Shown here: piece by piece, positions 57,126 to 64,000 of the stretch | Layout: every line of letters starts with the position of its first letter | Position numbering within the stretch: position 1 is the stretch's first letter | Source of the DNA: Hyphomicrobiales bacterium | Lineage (GTDB): Bacteria > Pseudomonadota > Alphaproteobacteria > Rhizobiales > Kaistiaceae | Length of the DNA stretch: 64,000 nt | Direction of reading: 5' to 3' | Assembly: GCA_017305635.1 (NCBI GenBank) | Contig: JAFKKF010000009.1 | Location: forward strand, 234,190-298,189 | Notes under the pieces: generated by a model | Seen by the model: only the letters and a program-made list of their open reading frames with translations | Told to the model about the DNA's origin: nothing | Database searches by the model: none | Program-made: the position numbers and the translations under genes

Positions 57126-58040
57126 TCACCCTGAACGCTTGCTAAGCGCCGGAAGCGCCCGGGCGAAACGGCCTATGGCCGCGAGGCCAAATGGCGTACA
57201 GACGGTCGATGGCAGTGGTGCGGCGCCCGCGTCGACGCCGAGGCGCAGCGCGGCGACGCGTTTGCCGTAGGTGACGAGGTGATCAATGCTCTCCTCGAGA
57301 AACACAATCAGCGGCAGCACGTCGCGATAGGCCGCTTCGGCGGCCGCTTCGTCGCCGGCGCGCATGGCGTCGTAGGCCGTCACGAACATGTCGAAGCTCT
57401 CGCCACCCGGGATGATCCCGGCCGCACCGGCGCGGAGCACGTCGAGGAGTTCATAGCCACCTCGTCCGTTGAATATGTCGATCTGCCCCTCGACCTCCTC
57501 GACAAGCCGGGCGACGCCGACGCTGGAGCTCTCGACCTTGGCAAGTTGGAAATTCGCGTGCCGGCACACCAGTTCGCGCAGCCCCGCATTGGAAAGGCCA
57601 ATGTTCAGATATTGAGGCGCATTCTGGATGCCCACGGGTAGGTCAACGCGCTCGATGACGGCGCTGAAGAAGTCCAGCAACTGTGCTTCATCGACGTTGC
57701 CAACCGGGGGCGGCTGCAGCACCAGCCAGTTGGCGCCGCGGGCCTTGGCGAGCTTGGCGAACTCGATCTGTCCGGTGACGGAGTTTTCAGCGACGGTCAC
57801 GCTGAGCGGCACGCGCCCCCGGTTCGTTTCGCTGACCCATTCCAGCAATCGAAGACGGTTGGCCGGCGTGAGCTTGTTGACCTCCGAGGCAAGCCCGAGA
57901 ACCGCCAGGCCGTGCACGCCGTGAGCGATCATCGCTTCCACTGCGGCGACCACGGGCGCGCGCAACAGGTCGCCCCTTTCATCGAAAAAGGCGTAGATCA
58001 TGGGATAGATCCCGTGAAAGCCGGATTTCGTACTGCCCAA
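57126..58040 (-). CDS. Dihydrodipicolinate synthase-superfamily aldolase/lyase lacking the usual Tyr
   Basis: The 304-residue TIM-barrel protein keeps the Schiff-base lysine, Lys168 in NFQLAKVESSSVG, and the overall DHDPS pattern (GVHGLAVLGLASEVNKLTPA, GANWLVLQPPPVGNVDEA). Two family motifs differ: GTTGE is GLASE, and the catalytic Tyr of YNxP is Gln139 in GIQNAPQYLN. It is thus neither DapA nor NanA, but a divergent lyase or aldolase. The start is TTG at 58040; the ribosome-binding site GAGG is close. A palindrome lies just upstream, before the LacI gene. Confidence 0.82.
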   Translation of the reverse strand: MGSTKSGFHGIYPMIYAFFDERGDLLRAPVVAAVEAMIAHGVHGLAVLGLASEVNKLTPANRLRLLEWVSETNRGRVPLSVTVAENSVTGQIEFAKLAKARGANWLVLQPPPVGNVDEAQLLDFFSAVIERVDLPVGIQNAPQYLNIGLSNAGLRELVCRHANFQLAKVESSSVGVARLVEEVEGQIDIFNGRGGYELLDVLRAGAAGIIPGGESFDMFVTAYDAMRAGDEAAAEAAYRDVLPLIVFLEESIDHLVTYGKRVAALRLGVDAGAAPLPSTVCTPFGLAAIGRFARALPALSKRSG

Positions 58041-58051
58041 GGCCTCATCCC

Positions 58052-58067
58052 ACTTTATCGTTAAAGT
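58052..58067. promoter_or_regulatory. LacI-type operator before the DHDPS-like gene
   Basis: ACTTTA-TCGT-TAAAGT is an inverted repeat with a central CG, the layout of LacI/GalR operators. It sits 12 bp before the TTG start of the DHDPS-like gene and directly downstream of the lacI-family gene. Repression by that regulator is inferred. Confidence 0.5.
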
Positions 58068-58123
58068 AAGATGTTACCGCTGGCCTCGCCGAGGCGCAAG
58101 CGGCTGGCTGCGCGGGTCAATTC

Positions 58124-59146
58124 TTACGTCGAGTCGCCGACCTGCAGGGTCACCGGCAGCACGATTTCGCGGGCCGTCGATTTCTTGCCGTGCAGTACAT
58201 CGAGGACGACCTCGCCCGCCGTCGAGCCAATGGCATAGGCTGGGGATGCTGCGGTGGTGAGGACCGGGGTGGTATATCGCCACACGTCGAAGGCATTGAA
58301 GCCGGTGACACCTATGGTCCCCGGCACCGACAGGCGCCGTCGGCTCGCCCATTTCAATGCGGCAATTCCGAGCTGATCATTGCCGCCCATGAACGCCTTG
58401 GGCGGGCGGGAGCCGGCGAGCTGCTGCGACAGGGCCGCGTCGGTCGCCTCTATGCTGCCATCGCCGCACTCGATGACACGAAACTGCTCGGTCAAGCCGG
58501 CCGCCGCGAATGCCGACCGCGCTCCAGCGATGCGCTGCTCTATGGCCGGCCAGGCAACGCTCGGTGCGAGGAAGGCCACCTCATCGAAGCCACGGTGCAG
58601 CAGATGGGTCGCCAGTTCCTTGGCGCCACCGAAATCGTCCTGCCTGATCGAGTAGACGCTGGCGTTAGGAGGACCGGGCTCTTGAAACAGGACGATTGGT
58701 TGGCCGAGATTCGAGAAGCGCTTGATGAGGCGCTGCCGCGTGTCGCGCGGTCCTGACAGCATGACACACAGGGCGTCGGTCTCGCGGCGCCGTATCAGCG
58801 TCGCTTCATGCAGGCGCGCCAGGGACATGCCCTGAACCACGAGGGCGTAGCCGCGGATATTCAGAAAATTGCTGAGCCCGGCGACAAGATGGGTGATGAA
58901 TGGATCGGCGAGAAACGTAGGCGACTCGTCGATGATGACGATGCCGATGGAGAAGCGCTGCTTTAGCCGCAGGCTACGGCCGCTGGCATTGGGACGGTAG
59001 TCCAGCACCTTGATCTGGTATTCGACGGCGGCCCGCGTCTCGTCGGTCATTGCCTCGAAACGGCCGTTCACAACGTTCGACACCGTCATCAGCGAAACAT
59101 TGGCGGCGCGCGCGACGTCGGCGGCTGTTGTTCGTTTTGCGTCCAT
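58124..59146 (-). CDS. LacI/GalR-family transcriptional regulator
   Basis: The 340-residue repressor has the LacI helix-turn-helix and hinge (TAADVARAANVSLMTVSNVV, FEAMTDETRAAVEYQIKVLD, YRPNASGRSLRL) and a periplasmic-binding-like ligand domain (GIVIIDESPTFLADPFITHL, KAFMGGNDQLGIAALKWASR, GVTGFNAFDVWRYTTPVLTT). It probably controls the DHDPS-like gene and perhaps the transporter operon. A GGACG-ATAC-CGTCC repeat lies 36 bp before its start. Confidence 0.92.
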   Translation of the reverse strand: MDAKRTTAADVARAANVSLMTVSNVVNGRFEAMTDETRAAVEYQIKVLDYRPNASGRSLRLKQRFSIGIVIIDESPTFLADPFITHLVAGLSNFLNIRGYALVVQGMSLARLHEATLIRRRETDALCVMLSGPRDTRQRLIKRFSNLGQPIVLFQEPGPPNASVYSIRQDDFGGAKELATHLLHRGFDEVAFLAPSVAWPAIEQRIAGARSAFAAAGLTEQFRVIECGDGSIEATDAALSQQLAGSRPPKAFMGGNDQLGIAALKWASRRRLSVPGTIGVTGFNAFDVWRYTTPVLTTAASPAYAIGSTAGEVVLDVLHGKKSTAREIVLPVTLQVGDST

Positions 59147-59181
59147 GGGGGCTCATGGTGGCAGTGGACTTGGGTGAGAGT

Positions 59182-59195
59182 GGACGATACCGTCC
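59182..59195. promoter_or_regulatory. Short palindrome upstream of the lacI-family gene
   Basis: GGACG-ATAC-CGTCC has 5-bp arms and lies 36 bp before the ATG. It could be an autoregulatory site, but it differs from the ACTTTA repeat by sequence, so the evidence is weak. Confidence 0.25.
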
Positions 59196-59376
59196 GGGAA
59201 GTTGTTGGAATTGAAGTTGGCGAAGTCTCCGGTGCGCTCGAGCTCAAATCATCCAACGTAGGAAGGTTGGACAGCAGAGCGCGCGCGATGCCGACGACTA
59301 CCATGAATGCCGATGCCGATCATCGTGCGGCTGAGGCGACGAGCGGCCTCTTGACCATTGGTTGATCCGATCGAGG

Positions 59377-59520
59377 CCGGCCTGTGGACAGCTTCGTCGC
59401 AGACTCGTGGAGTTTGAACGGGAGTTCATTCGCGCCAGAATCACCGGTGGCCGCGAGCGAGCCAAGGCGCGGGTGTGCGGATGGGGCGAAAGCCAAAGCT
59501 CACCGACGGGGCTGACTGCC
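59377..59520 (+). pseudogene. Serine recombinase (Tn3-type resolvase) fragment
   Basis: RRRLVEFEREFIRARITGGR then ERAKAR matches the end of the catalytic domain of resolvases (LAEFERDLIRxRTGEGRERAKARG), and MGRKPKLT continues it in the next frame. A single missing G at about 59472 explains the shift. No N-terminal catalytic Ser part and no complete helix-turn-helix are present. It is a relic of a transposon or plasmid resolution system. Confidence 0.72.
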
Positions 59521-59549
59521 GAGCCATGCCGTGGGTCAACGAGCTGTCC

Positions 59550-59768
59550 CTCAGGCGTCGCCGCCAGGAGGCGCAAGTAAAGTCGGTCGAGGAGACGTAC
59601 GGCATTGACAATCTGCATCTCACGGTCGCCAAGGGCTATGTCCGCAAACTCCTTGGCAATTCGCGGATCTTGCGCTGGCTATCGCAGCACCGTCGGGAAT
59701 ACCTCACGGAGTTCCAATCCGTCGCTGAGATAGACAGTCTCTTTCCGGCGAGGTCCGCTGCTGAGTGA
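59550..59768 (+). pseudogene. C-terminal fragment of a RepB/ParB-type plasmid-partition protein
   Basis: RRRQEAQVKSVEETYGIDNL, then HLTVAKGYVRKLLGNSRILR and WLSQHRREYLTEFQSVAEID, follows the RepB-type partition C-terminus as I recall it (VEETYG.DHLNLVLARGYLAKLLGN..V.RYL..H.PE.L.EF). It is open from the resolvase relic's second frame to a TGA at 59766. The ParB nuclease and helix-turn-helix parts are missing. It suggests that a plasmid or integrative element once sat here. Confidence 0.6.
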
Positions 59769-59881
59769 CAGGAGCGCCGCTAATCGTTGCCGCGCCCGCA
59801 AGTACGAGAGATCGGACTGAAAGCGCAATCGATTCTTGGCCATCGACTCCGCACCTGGCGTATTGCGGATCCGGCCGGGCA

Positions 59882-60748
59882 CTAGGAACGCGAGCGAGTA
59901 AAGCGATCATAGGCATCTTCTATTCCCATGTCCTCGTCGTCTTCGTCGGCGAGAACGTGAAGCAAAGTCATCGCGTACCCGTTCTGCTGTTGGAGCGTCT
60001 GCGCTTCCATCTCGACGCCCGACGGAGTGGAGAGCCAGTCATCGGACGGAACTTCTTCCATCGCCCCGAGAGGCGTCTCATCAGAGCCTCCAGTTAGTTT
60101 CGGCAGTGACATCCCTTTTCCAAGCGCAAGACGAGGAAAGTCTCGCGCAACGTCGAAATAGAGCACACGACCGTTTCTGCTGAAAACCACCGCGAGCGTT
60201 TCGCCGTGGCACTCTACGTATCGTCGCGCTGCGGCCTCCTTGCTGATATCGAGACTGCTTGCCATCTCCATCACGGCGCCGAGACTTGGCGCGCGGCGAA
60301 GATACGGCTTGATATACGACCGCGGCGCGAGCAACTCGATGGCGAAGACATTCGCCTCGGCCTCCTGACGCTGATGCAGGTCTTGCGCGTCGAGACGCCG
60401 CTCGGTCATATCCGCGCGGCTGCACCAGAAGCCGTCTTCAGAAGTCGGCCGATGGATCGGGCTCAGGAAATGTAGGAGCTCATGGCCCGCAGTGAACCGC
60501 TGCCTCTGCCGGCTGGCGTTCTTGTTTAGGAGAATGGAACCCTCGCCCCGCTCCGCGGTGGTGACCAAGGCTCCCTCGAACGTGGTGAGCGGCTCTATGC
60601 GGATGTCCAAGATGTCGAGAGCCATCGCCACCTCGAAGACGGGCACTGCGCCTTTAACGTCTTTAAGCTGGTTATGAATCGCCCCGGCAATTCTGGCCGG
60701 GTTGGCGCCGACATCGTCCAGGGCCATACGGTCGAGGCTCAGGCCCAT
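59882..60748 (-). CDS. ImmA/IrrE-family metallopeptidase
   Basis: The 288-residue protein has the COG2856 zinc-protease motif HELLH (His89-Glu-Leu-Leu-His93) in RFTAGHELLHFL, and the third ligand in QEAEANVFAIELLAP. Family members (ImmA, IrrE) cut phage or ICE repressors on DNA damage. The C-terminal 80 residues are an acidic extension. Its ATG overlaps the stop of the XRE gene by one base, so the pair is coupled and the XRE protein is the likely substrate. Confidence 0.9.
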   Translation of the reverse strand: MGLSLDRMALDDVGANPARIAGAIHNQLKDVKGAVPVFEVAMALDILDIRIEPLTTFEGALVTTAERGEGSILLNKNASRQRQRFTAGHELLHFLSPIHRPTSEDGFWCSRADMTERRLDAQDLHQRQEAEANVFAIELLAPRSYIKPYLRRAPSLGAVMEMASSLDISKEAAARRYVECHGETLAVVFSRNGRVLYFDVARDFPRLALGKGMSLPKLTGGSDETPLGAMEEVPSDDWLSTPSGVEMEAQTLQQQNGYAMTLLHVLADEDDEDMGIEDAYDRFTRSRS

Positions 60749-61074
60749 CAGGCTCGACGCGCCTTTCGATTGGCCAGTAGAGATTTCATCATGTCCGCGA
60801 GCAGCGCCCGCTCGCGCGGGTCAAGCTTGGTCGCCTGCCGGAACATATGTTGGAGTTCCGGATCTGCGTCGGCGCGCTCCTCACCCATCAGAAAGCCGAC
60901 GGTCGTGCCGTAGTGATCGGCGAGGCGGCTAACCAGCCCCATGGAAGGGTTGTCTGCACGACCCTTTTCCATCTCCCAAATATGCGCCTTCGACACGCCG
61001 ACCGCGTCGGCCACCTGCTGCAGGGACTCACCCTTCTTCCTTCGGAGATCGGCAAGGCGCAGTCCGAAACTCAT
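60748..61074 (-). CDS. XRE-family helix-turn-helix repressor
   Basis: The 108-residue protein has a Cro/CI-type domain at the N-terminus (LRLADLRRKKGESLQQVADA, VGVSKAHIWEMEKGR, SMGLVSRLADHYGTTVGFLM) and a short helical C-terminus (KLDPRERALLADMMKSLLAN). The ATG at 61074 has GGAGG 8 bp upstream; an open frame begins 22 codons earlier without one. It diverges from the methyltransferase gene, whose promoter lies in the shared 128-bp spacer. Confidence 0.9.
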   Translation of the reverse strand: MSFGLRLADLRRKKGESLQQVADAVGVSKAHIWEMEKGRADNPSMGLVSRLADHYGTTVGFLMGEERADADPELQHMFRQATKLDPRERALLADMMKSLLANRKARRA

Positions 61075-61132
61075 TCCATCCTCCAATAGTCGCGCCACGT
61101 TTTCTTGGTCTGCCGGCATCGTAGCACAGCAG

Positions 61133-61161
61133 TTGTACATGCCGAGCGTTTTCTATATCTT
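61133..61161 (+). promoter_or_regulatory. Sigma-70-type promoter of the ParB-methyltransferase gene
   Basis: TTGTAC-N17-TATCTT is placed 41 bp before the ATG at 61203. It lies in the spacer next to the divergent XRE repressor gene, so it may be the regulated promoter. Confidence 0.5.
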
Positions 61162-61202
61162 ACTATTTCGTTCACTCTCTTCTGATTCCGAAAGGACCCT
61201 CC

Positions 61203-62504
61203 ATGCAAAATCAGAACGTCGAGCTGCTGCCCATTTCCGGTCTGAGACCCTGGGCGAAGAATGCCCGTCGGCACTCGCGCAAGCAGGTCAGACAAATAGC
61301 GGGATCCATCAAGCGTTTCGGGTTCACAAACCCGGTACTCATCGACGCCGAGAACACCATTCTCGCCGGACACGGGAGGGTCGCCGCTGCGGAGCAGCTC
61401 GCGATGACGGAGGTCCCGTGTCTTCGGATCGAAACAATGACGCGCGAGGAAAAGCGCGCCTACGTCATCGCCGACAACAAGCTCGCCCTGAATGCGGAAT
61501 GGGATGAGGAGATTCTCGCCGAAGAGCTCAAGGGATTGCTCGACCTGGATATTGGCTTCGACATTGGGATTACGGGCTTCACCATCGCCGAGATCGACAC
61601 CTTGGTGGACGGACAAGTTCCGCAAGAGCCAGGAGATCCGGAAGACAATCTTCTGCCGCCCGATGGCCCACCTCGATGCCGACCCGGAGATATCTGGCAG
61701 CTCGGCCCCCACCGCCTTATCTGCGGCGATGCCTTGGATCGCTGGACTGTTTCCGCCCTCATGGATGGCGAAAAGGCGCAGATGGTGTTCACCGATCCGC
61801 CCTACAATGTTCCGATAGTGGGCAACGTGGGCGGTCTCGGCGCAGTCAAGCACCGCGAATTCGCTATGGCCTCGGGCGAAATGAGCCACGCCGAGTTCGT
61901 AGCGTTCCTTAGCTCAGCCTTCCGCAACCTGGTCGACTTCAGTTGTGATGGCTCGATCCATCTGGTCTGCATGGACTGGCGTCACATGACAGAGATGCTG
62001 GCGGCCGGCACCGACGTCTACAGCGAACTGAAGAACCTGATCGTTTGGGTGAAGGACAACGGCGGAATGGGCACCTTTTATCGCTCTCGCCACGAACTCA
62101 TATTCGCCTTCAAGAACGGGACGGCGCCGCACATCAACAGTTTCGAACTTGGCCAGCACGGCCGGTACCGAACCAATGTTTGGGAATACAAGGGTGTCAA
62201 CACGCTGCGCGCTGGCCGGATGGACGAACTTTCGCTTCATCCGACGGTAAAACCAGTGCAATTGATCGCAGACGCGATCAAGGACGTCTCCGCCCGCGGC
62301 GGCATTGTCCTGGACCTGTTCGGCGGCAGCGGCTCGACGTTGATTGCCGCTCACAAGACCGGACGTCGCGCCTTCCTCTGCGAGCTCGATGCCGTTTACT
62401 GCGACCGGATCATTCGCCGATGGGAGATCCATGCCAAGGATGACGCAGAGCTGATCGCCTGCGGAGTCATCGCCGGCGAGCGACCGGCAGCGAAAGCGGC
62501 TTAG
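61203..62504 (+). CDS. ParB-domain DNA methyltransferase (beta-class, adenine or cytosine-N4)
   Basis: The 433-residue fusion has a ParB/sulfiredoxin-like N-terminal domain (LPISGLRPWAKNARRHSRKQ; box LAGHGR at 55-60) and a DNA methyltransferase domain with motif IV DPPYN (198-202), then VKPVQL and motif I LDLFGGSGSTLIAA (370-383). Motif IV before motif I is the beta-class order; DPPY indicates N6-adenine methylation. Such orphan enzymes are common in prophages. No restriction gene lies near. It is followed 2 bp later by the DUF5681 gene. Confidence 0.92.
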   Translation: MQNQNVELLPISGLRPWAKNARRHSRKQVRQIAGSIKRFGFTNPVLIDAENTILAGHGRVAAAEQLAMTEVPCLRIETMTREEKRAYVIADNKLALNAEWDEEILAEELKGLLDLDIGFDIGITGFTIAEIDTLVDGQVPQEPGDPEDNLLPPDGPPRCRPGDIWQLGPHRLICGDALDRWTVSALMDGEKAQMVFTDPPYNVPIVGNVGGLGAVKHREFAMASGEMSHAEFVAFLSSAFRNLVDFSCDGSIHLVCMDWRHMTEMLAAGTDVYSELKNLIVWVKDNGGMGTFYRSRHELIFAFKNGTAPHINSFELGQHGRYRTNVWEYKGVNTLRAGRMDELSLHPTVKPVQLIADAIKDVSARGGIVLDLFGGSGSTLIAAHKTGRRAFLCELDAVYCDRIIRRWEIHAKDDAELIACGVIAGERPAAKAA

Positions 62505-62506
62505 AA

Positions 62507-63226
62507 ATGTCGAGACGCGATCCGAAGAAGGCGCTGAAGGTGCGCCCGCCGTCCCCGATATACGAAGTTGGCTACTGCCAGCCGCCTATGGCCACACGTT
62601 TCAAACCCGGGCAATCCGGCAATCCATCCGGAAGACCGAAGGGCGCCCGCAGCAAGAACAGGGTTCCAGCGCTGAATGAGGAGCGCCTGAAAAGCCTCAT
62701 TCTCGAAGAGGCCTACAGGACCATTCGGATCAACGAAGCCGATCGCCAGGTCTCGATCCCGATGGCGCAGGCCATCGTGCGCTCCCTCGCGGTCAACGCG
62801 GCCAAGGGCAATCAGCGCGCTCAGCGGCTGTTCACGCAACTGCTCTCGACCACCGAGCGCGAGAACAAACGCCTCCATGACGAATGGCTGCAAACCGCGA
62901 TCGAATACAAGGTGGAGTGGGATAAGGAACTCGATCGCCGGAAGAGGGCCGGCATTATAGACGCGCCTGAGCCACTCCCTCATCCGGATGACGTTGTCAT
63001 CGACATAAAGACTGGTGGCGTTAGGATCACCGGGCCGATGACGAAGGAAGAAAAGCCCTACTGGGACGAGCTGCGCACGCGGAAAACGGATAACGAAAAG
63101 GAAATCGCCGAACTCGAGAAGATCCTGCGCGACGAACAGGGCAGCCCTTACAGCGACCTGATCTTGCAGGACCTCGAACATGCTCGGAGGATTCGGGCTT
63201 TAATCGGCAAGGTGGTTCCAGGTTGA
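62507..63226 (+). CDS. DUF5681-domain protein
   Basis: The 239-residue protein has the DUF5681 signature FKPGQSGNPSGRPKGARSKN (residues 32-51), then a helical region (VSIPMAQAIVRSLAVNAAKG, AQRLFTQLLSTTERENKRLH) and a charged coiled-coil tail (DNEKEIAELEKILRDEQGS). The role is unknown; the family often lies beside ParB-type methyltransferases or terminases in alphaproteobacterial prophages. It is operonic with the methyltransferase. Confidence 0.87.
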   Translation: MSRRDPKKALKVRPPSPIYEVGYCQPPMATRFKPGQSGNPSGRPKGARSKNRVPALNEERLKSLILEEAYRTIRINEADRQVSIPMAQAIVRSLAVNAAKGNQRAQRLFTQLLSTTERENKRLHDEWLQTAIEYKVEWDKELDRRKRAGIIDAPEPLPHPDDVVIDIKTGGVRITGPMTKEEKPYWDELRTRKTDNEKEIAELEKILRDEQGSPYSDLILQDLEHARRIRALIGKVVPG

Positions 63227-63347
63227 AGGCGACGCAACTCGGTGAGGCTTGCCGTGATCAAGCCGCCGAAGGCGTAGCACCCACGGTGCGGCACGTTCCA
63301 AAGTTGAAGCGGCCCGGATGCCTAGCTGACCGCCTTTTAAGGTTACC

Positions 63348-63370
63348 TTGCATCTCCAATTTTGATGCAA
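63348..63370. promoter_or_regulatory. Inverted repeat before the FAD oxidoreductase gene
   Basis: TTGCATC-N9-GATGCAA has perfect 7-bp arms, 41 bp before the ATG at 63412. It may be an operator. The rest of the 185-bp gap shows no gene. Confidence 0.4.
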
Positions 63371-63411
63371 GTTTCGACGGTGTATGGAGGTTCTTCTGCG
63401 CGGAGAATCCC

Positions 63412-64000
63412 ATGCGGTACACGGACGTTGTGGTGGTGGGAGGCGGCCTCGCCGGATCCTCAGTAGCGGCGCTGCTTGGCCGTGCGGGAATCGATGCGAT
63501 CCTGGTCGACCCCCATGAGGCATATCCGGTCGATTTTCGCTGCGAGAAGCTGGACGAGTCTCAGGTGGCTTTGGTTAGGACCGCCGGCCTTGAAGACGTG
63601 GTCCTTCCGGCCACTACGACCACCCAAGGGCTCTGGATCGCAAGGTTCGGCAAACTACTCGACCGCACGCCACGCGAACAGCATGGCATTCGCTACGAAA
63701 ATCTCGTCGGGGCAGTCCGCGTCGAAGCGTCCAGGCGCGCCGAATTTGTGCATTCAAAGGTGGCCAACGTCGCCACCACAACCGATCGACAGACAGTCAC
63801 TCTGGTTGATGGTGAGAGGATTTCTGCGCGTCTGGTCGTTCTAGCGAACGGCTTGAACGTTGGACTGCGAGATCGACTCGGACTGTTTCGGAAAACGATC
63901 AGCGCGTGCCACTCCATCAGTATCGGCTTCGACATGAAGCCGGTTGGGCGTTCCCAATTCGACTTTCCTGCTCTCACCTTCTATCCGGATAAGCCCAGCA
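63412..64000 (+). CDS. FAD-dependent oxidoreductase/monooxygenase, cut by window edge
   Basis: At least 196 residues run off the right edge. The start MRYTDVVVVGGGLAGSSVAA has the FAD-binding GxGxxG-type motif, and LVVLANGLNVGLRDRLGL lies where PHBH-type monooxygenases have their second FAD segment. SISIGFDMKP follows. The enzyme is of the PHBH/geranylgeranyl-reductase/halogenase superfamily; the substrate cannot be told without the C-terminus. GGAG lies 7 bp before the ATG. Confidence 0.75.
   Translation, partial: MRYTDVVVVGGGLAGSSVAALLGRAGIDAILVDPHEAYPVDFRCEKLDESQVALVRTAGLEDVVLPATTTTQGLWIARFGKLLDRTPREQHGIRYENLVGAVRVEASRRAEFVHSKVANVATTTDRQTVTLVDGERISARLVVLANGLNVGLRDRLGLFRKTISACHSISIGFDMKPVGRSQFDFPALTFYPDKPS

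Noticed and set aside
59679..59916. Small ORFs downstream of the ImmA gene on the minus strand
   Set aside because: They overlap the partition relic and the ImmA stop, and lack ribosome-binding sites and any family match.

Overview
The window reads as chromosome from a high-GC alphaproteobacterium, most likely of the order Hyphomicrobiales (Rhizobiales). The reasons are the very G+C-rich codon use, DUF992 and DUF5681 proteins, a UbiK/YbjN/ProC neighbourhood, a MarR plus OmpR-type regulator plus EnvZ-like kinase operon, a RepB-type plasmid-partition relic, and many GTG/TTG starts. The genus cannot be fixed from what I can see. No rRNA, tRNA or CRISPR array was recognised.

Region 1-12.3 kb is housekeeping. 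A leftward operon (lgt, MidA-like methyltransferase, pgeF, M24 peptidase) faces a rightward run of ubiK, ybjN-like, proC, a TetR regulator and csaA. Next come a DUF4336 gene, the MarR/response regulator/histidine kinase operon diverging from ilvE, a cold-shock gene and a secreted dienelactone hydrolase. Region 12.3-14.4 kb holds two tandem SH3 secreted proteins, then about 700 bp of odd CpG-rich, palindrome-rich DNA leading to a 38-residue Lys/Ala/Pro histone-H1-like gene that is followed by stacked hairpins. From 14.4 to 26.2 kb lie a monooxygenase-like gene, an MliC-like protein, uvrB, a Phd/VapC toxin-antitoxin pair with a clear operator, a GNAT enzyme, RlpA, a DUF922 protease and a complete molybdate module (modA, Mop protein, a secreted unknown, modB, modC, with a ModE-like regulator upstream).

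Region 26.3-52.7 kb is mostly core: a candidate small RNA, two GST-like proteins, a GT87 enzyme, OsmC, aspartate aminotransferase, CorA, tandem DUF992 proteins, a divergent EF-G-like GTPase, trxB with a LysR regulator, greA, carB, a zinc metallopeptidase, carA with a TMEM175-like channel, a lone Flp pilin, an L,D-transpeptidase and a SIMPL protein.

Region 52.7-64 kb is accessory DNA with visibly lower G+C. An IS3-family relic with frameshifts has cut into a frameshifted D-threonine-aldolase/DSD1-like gene, which was the last gene of a leftward unit with ridA and a polar amino acid ABC transporter. A DHDPS-superfamily gene and a LacI regulator lie upstream; together this looks like a decayed D-amino-acid or imine-forming catabolic locus. 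Beyond it are fossils of a serine resolvase and of a RepB plasmid-partition protein, then an XRE repressor/ImmA protease pair diverging from a ParB-domain DNA methyltransferase and a DUF5681 protein, a set typical of prophages or integrative elements. A truncated FAD-dependent oxidoreductase runs off the right edge.

The best candidates for something undescribed are the H1-like locus with its structured flanks, the XRE/ImmA/ParB-methyltransferase/DUF5681 module, and the D-amino-acid locus with its unusual DHDPS-like protein that lacks the family tyrosine.
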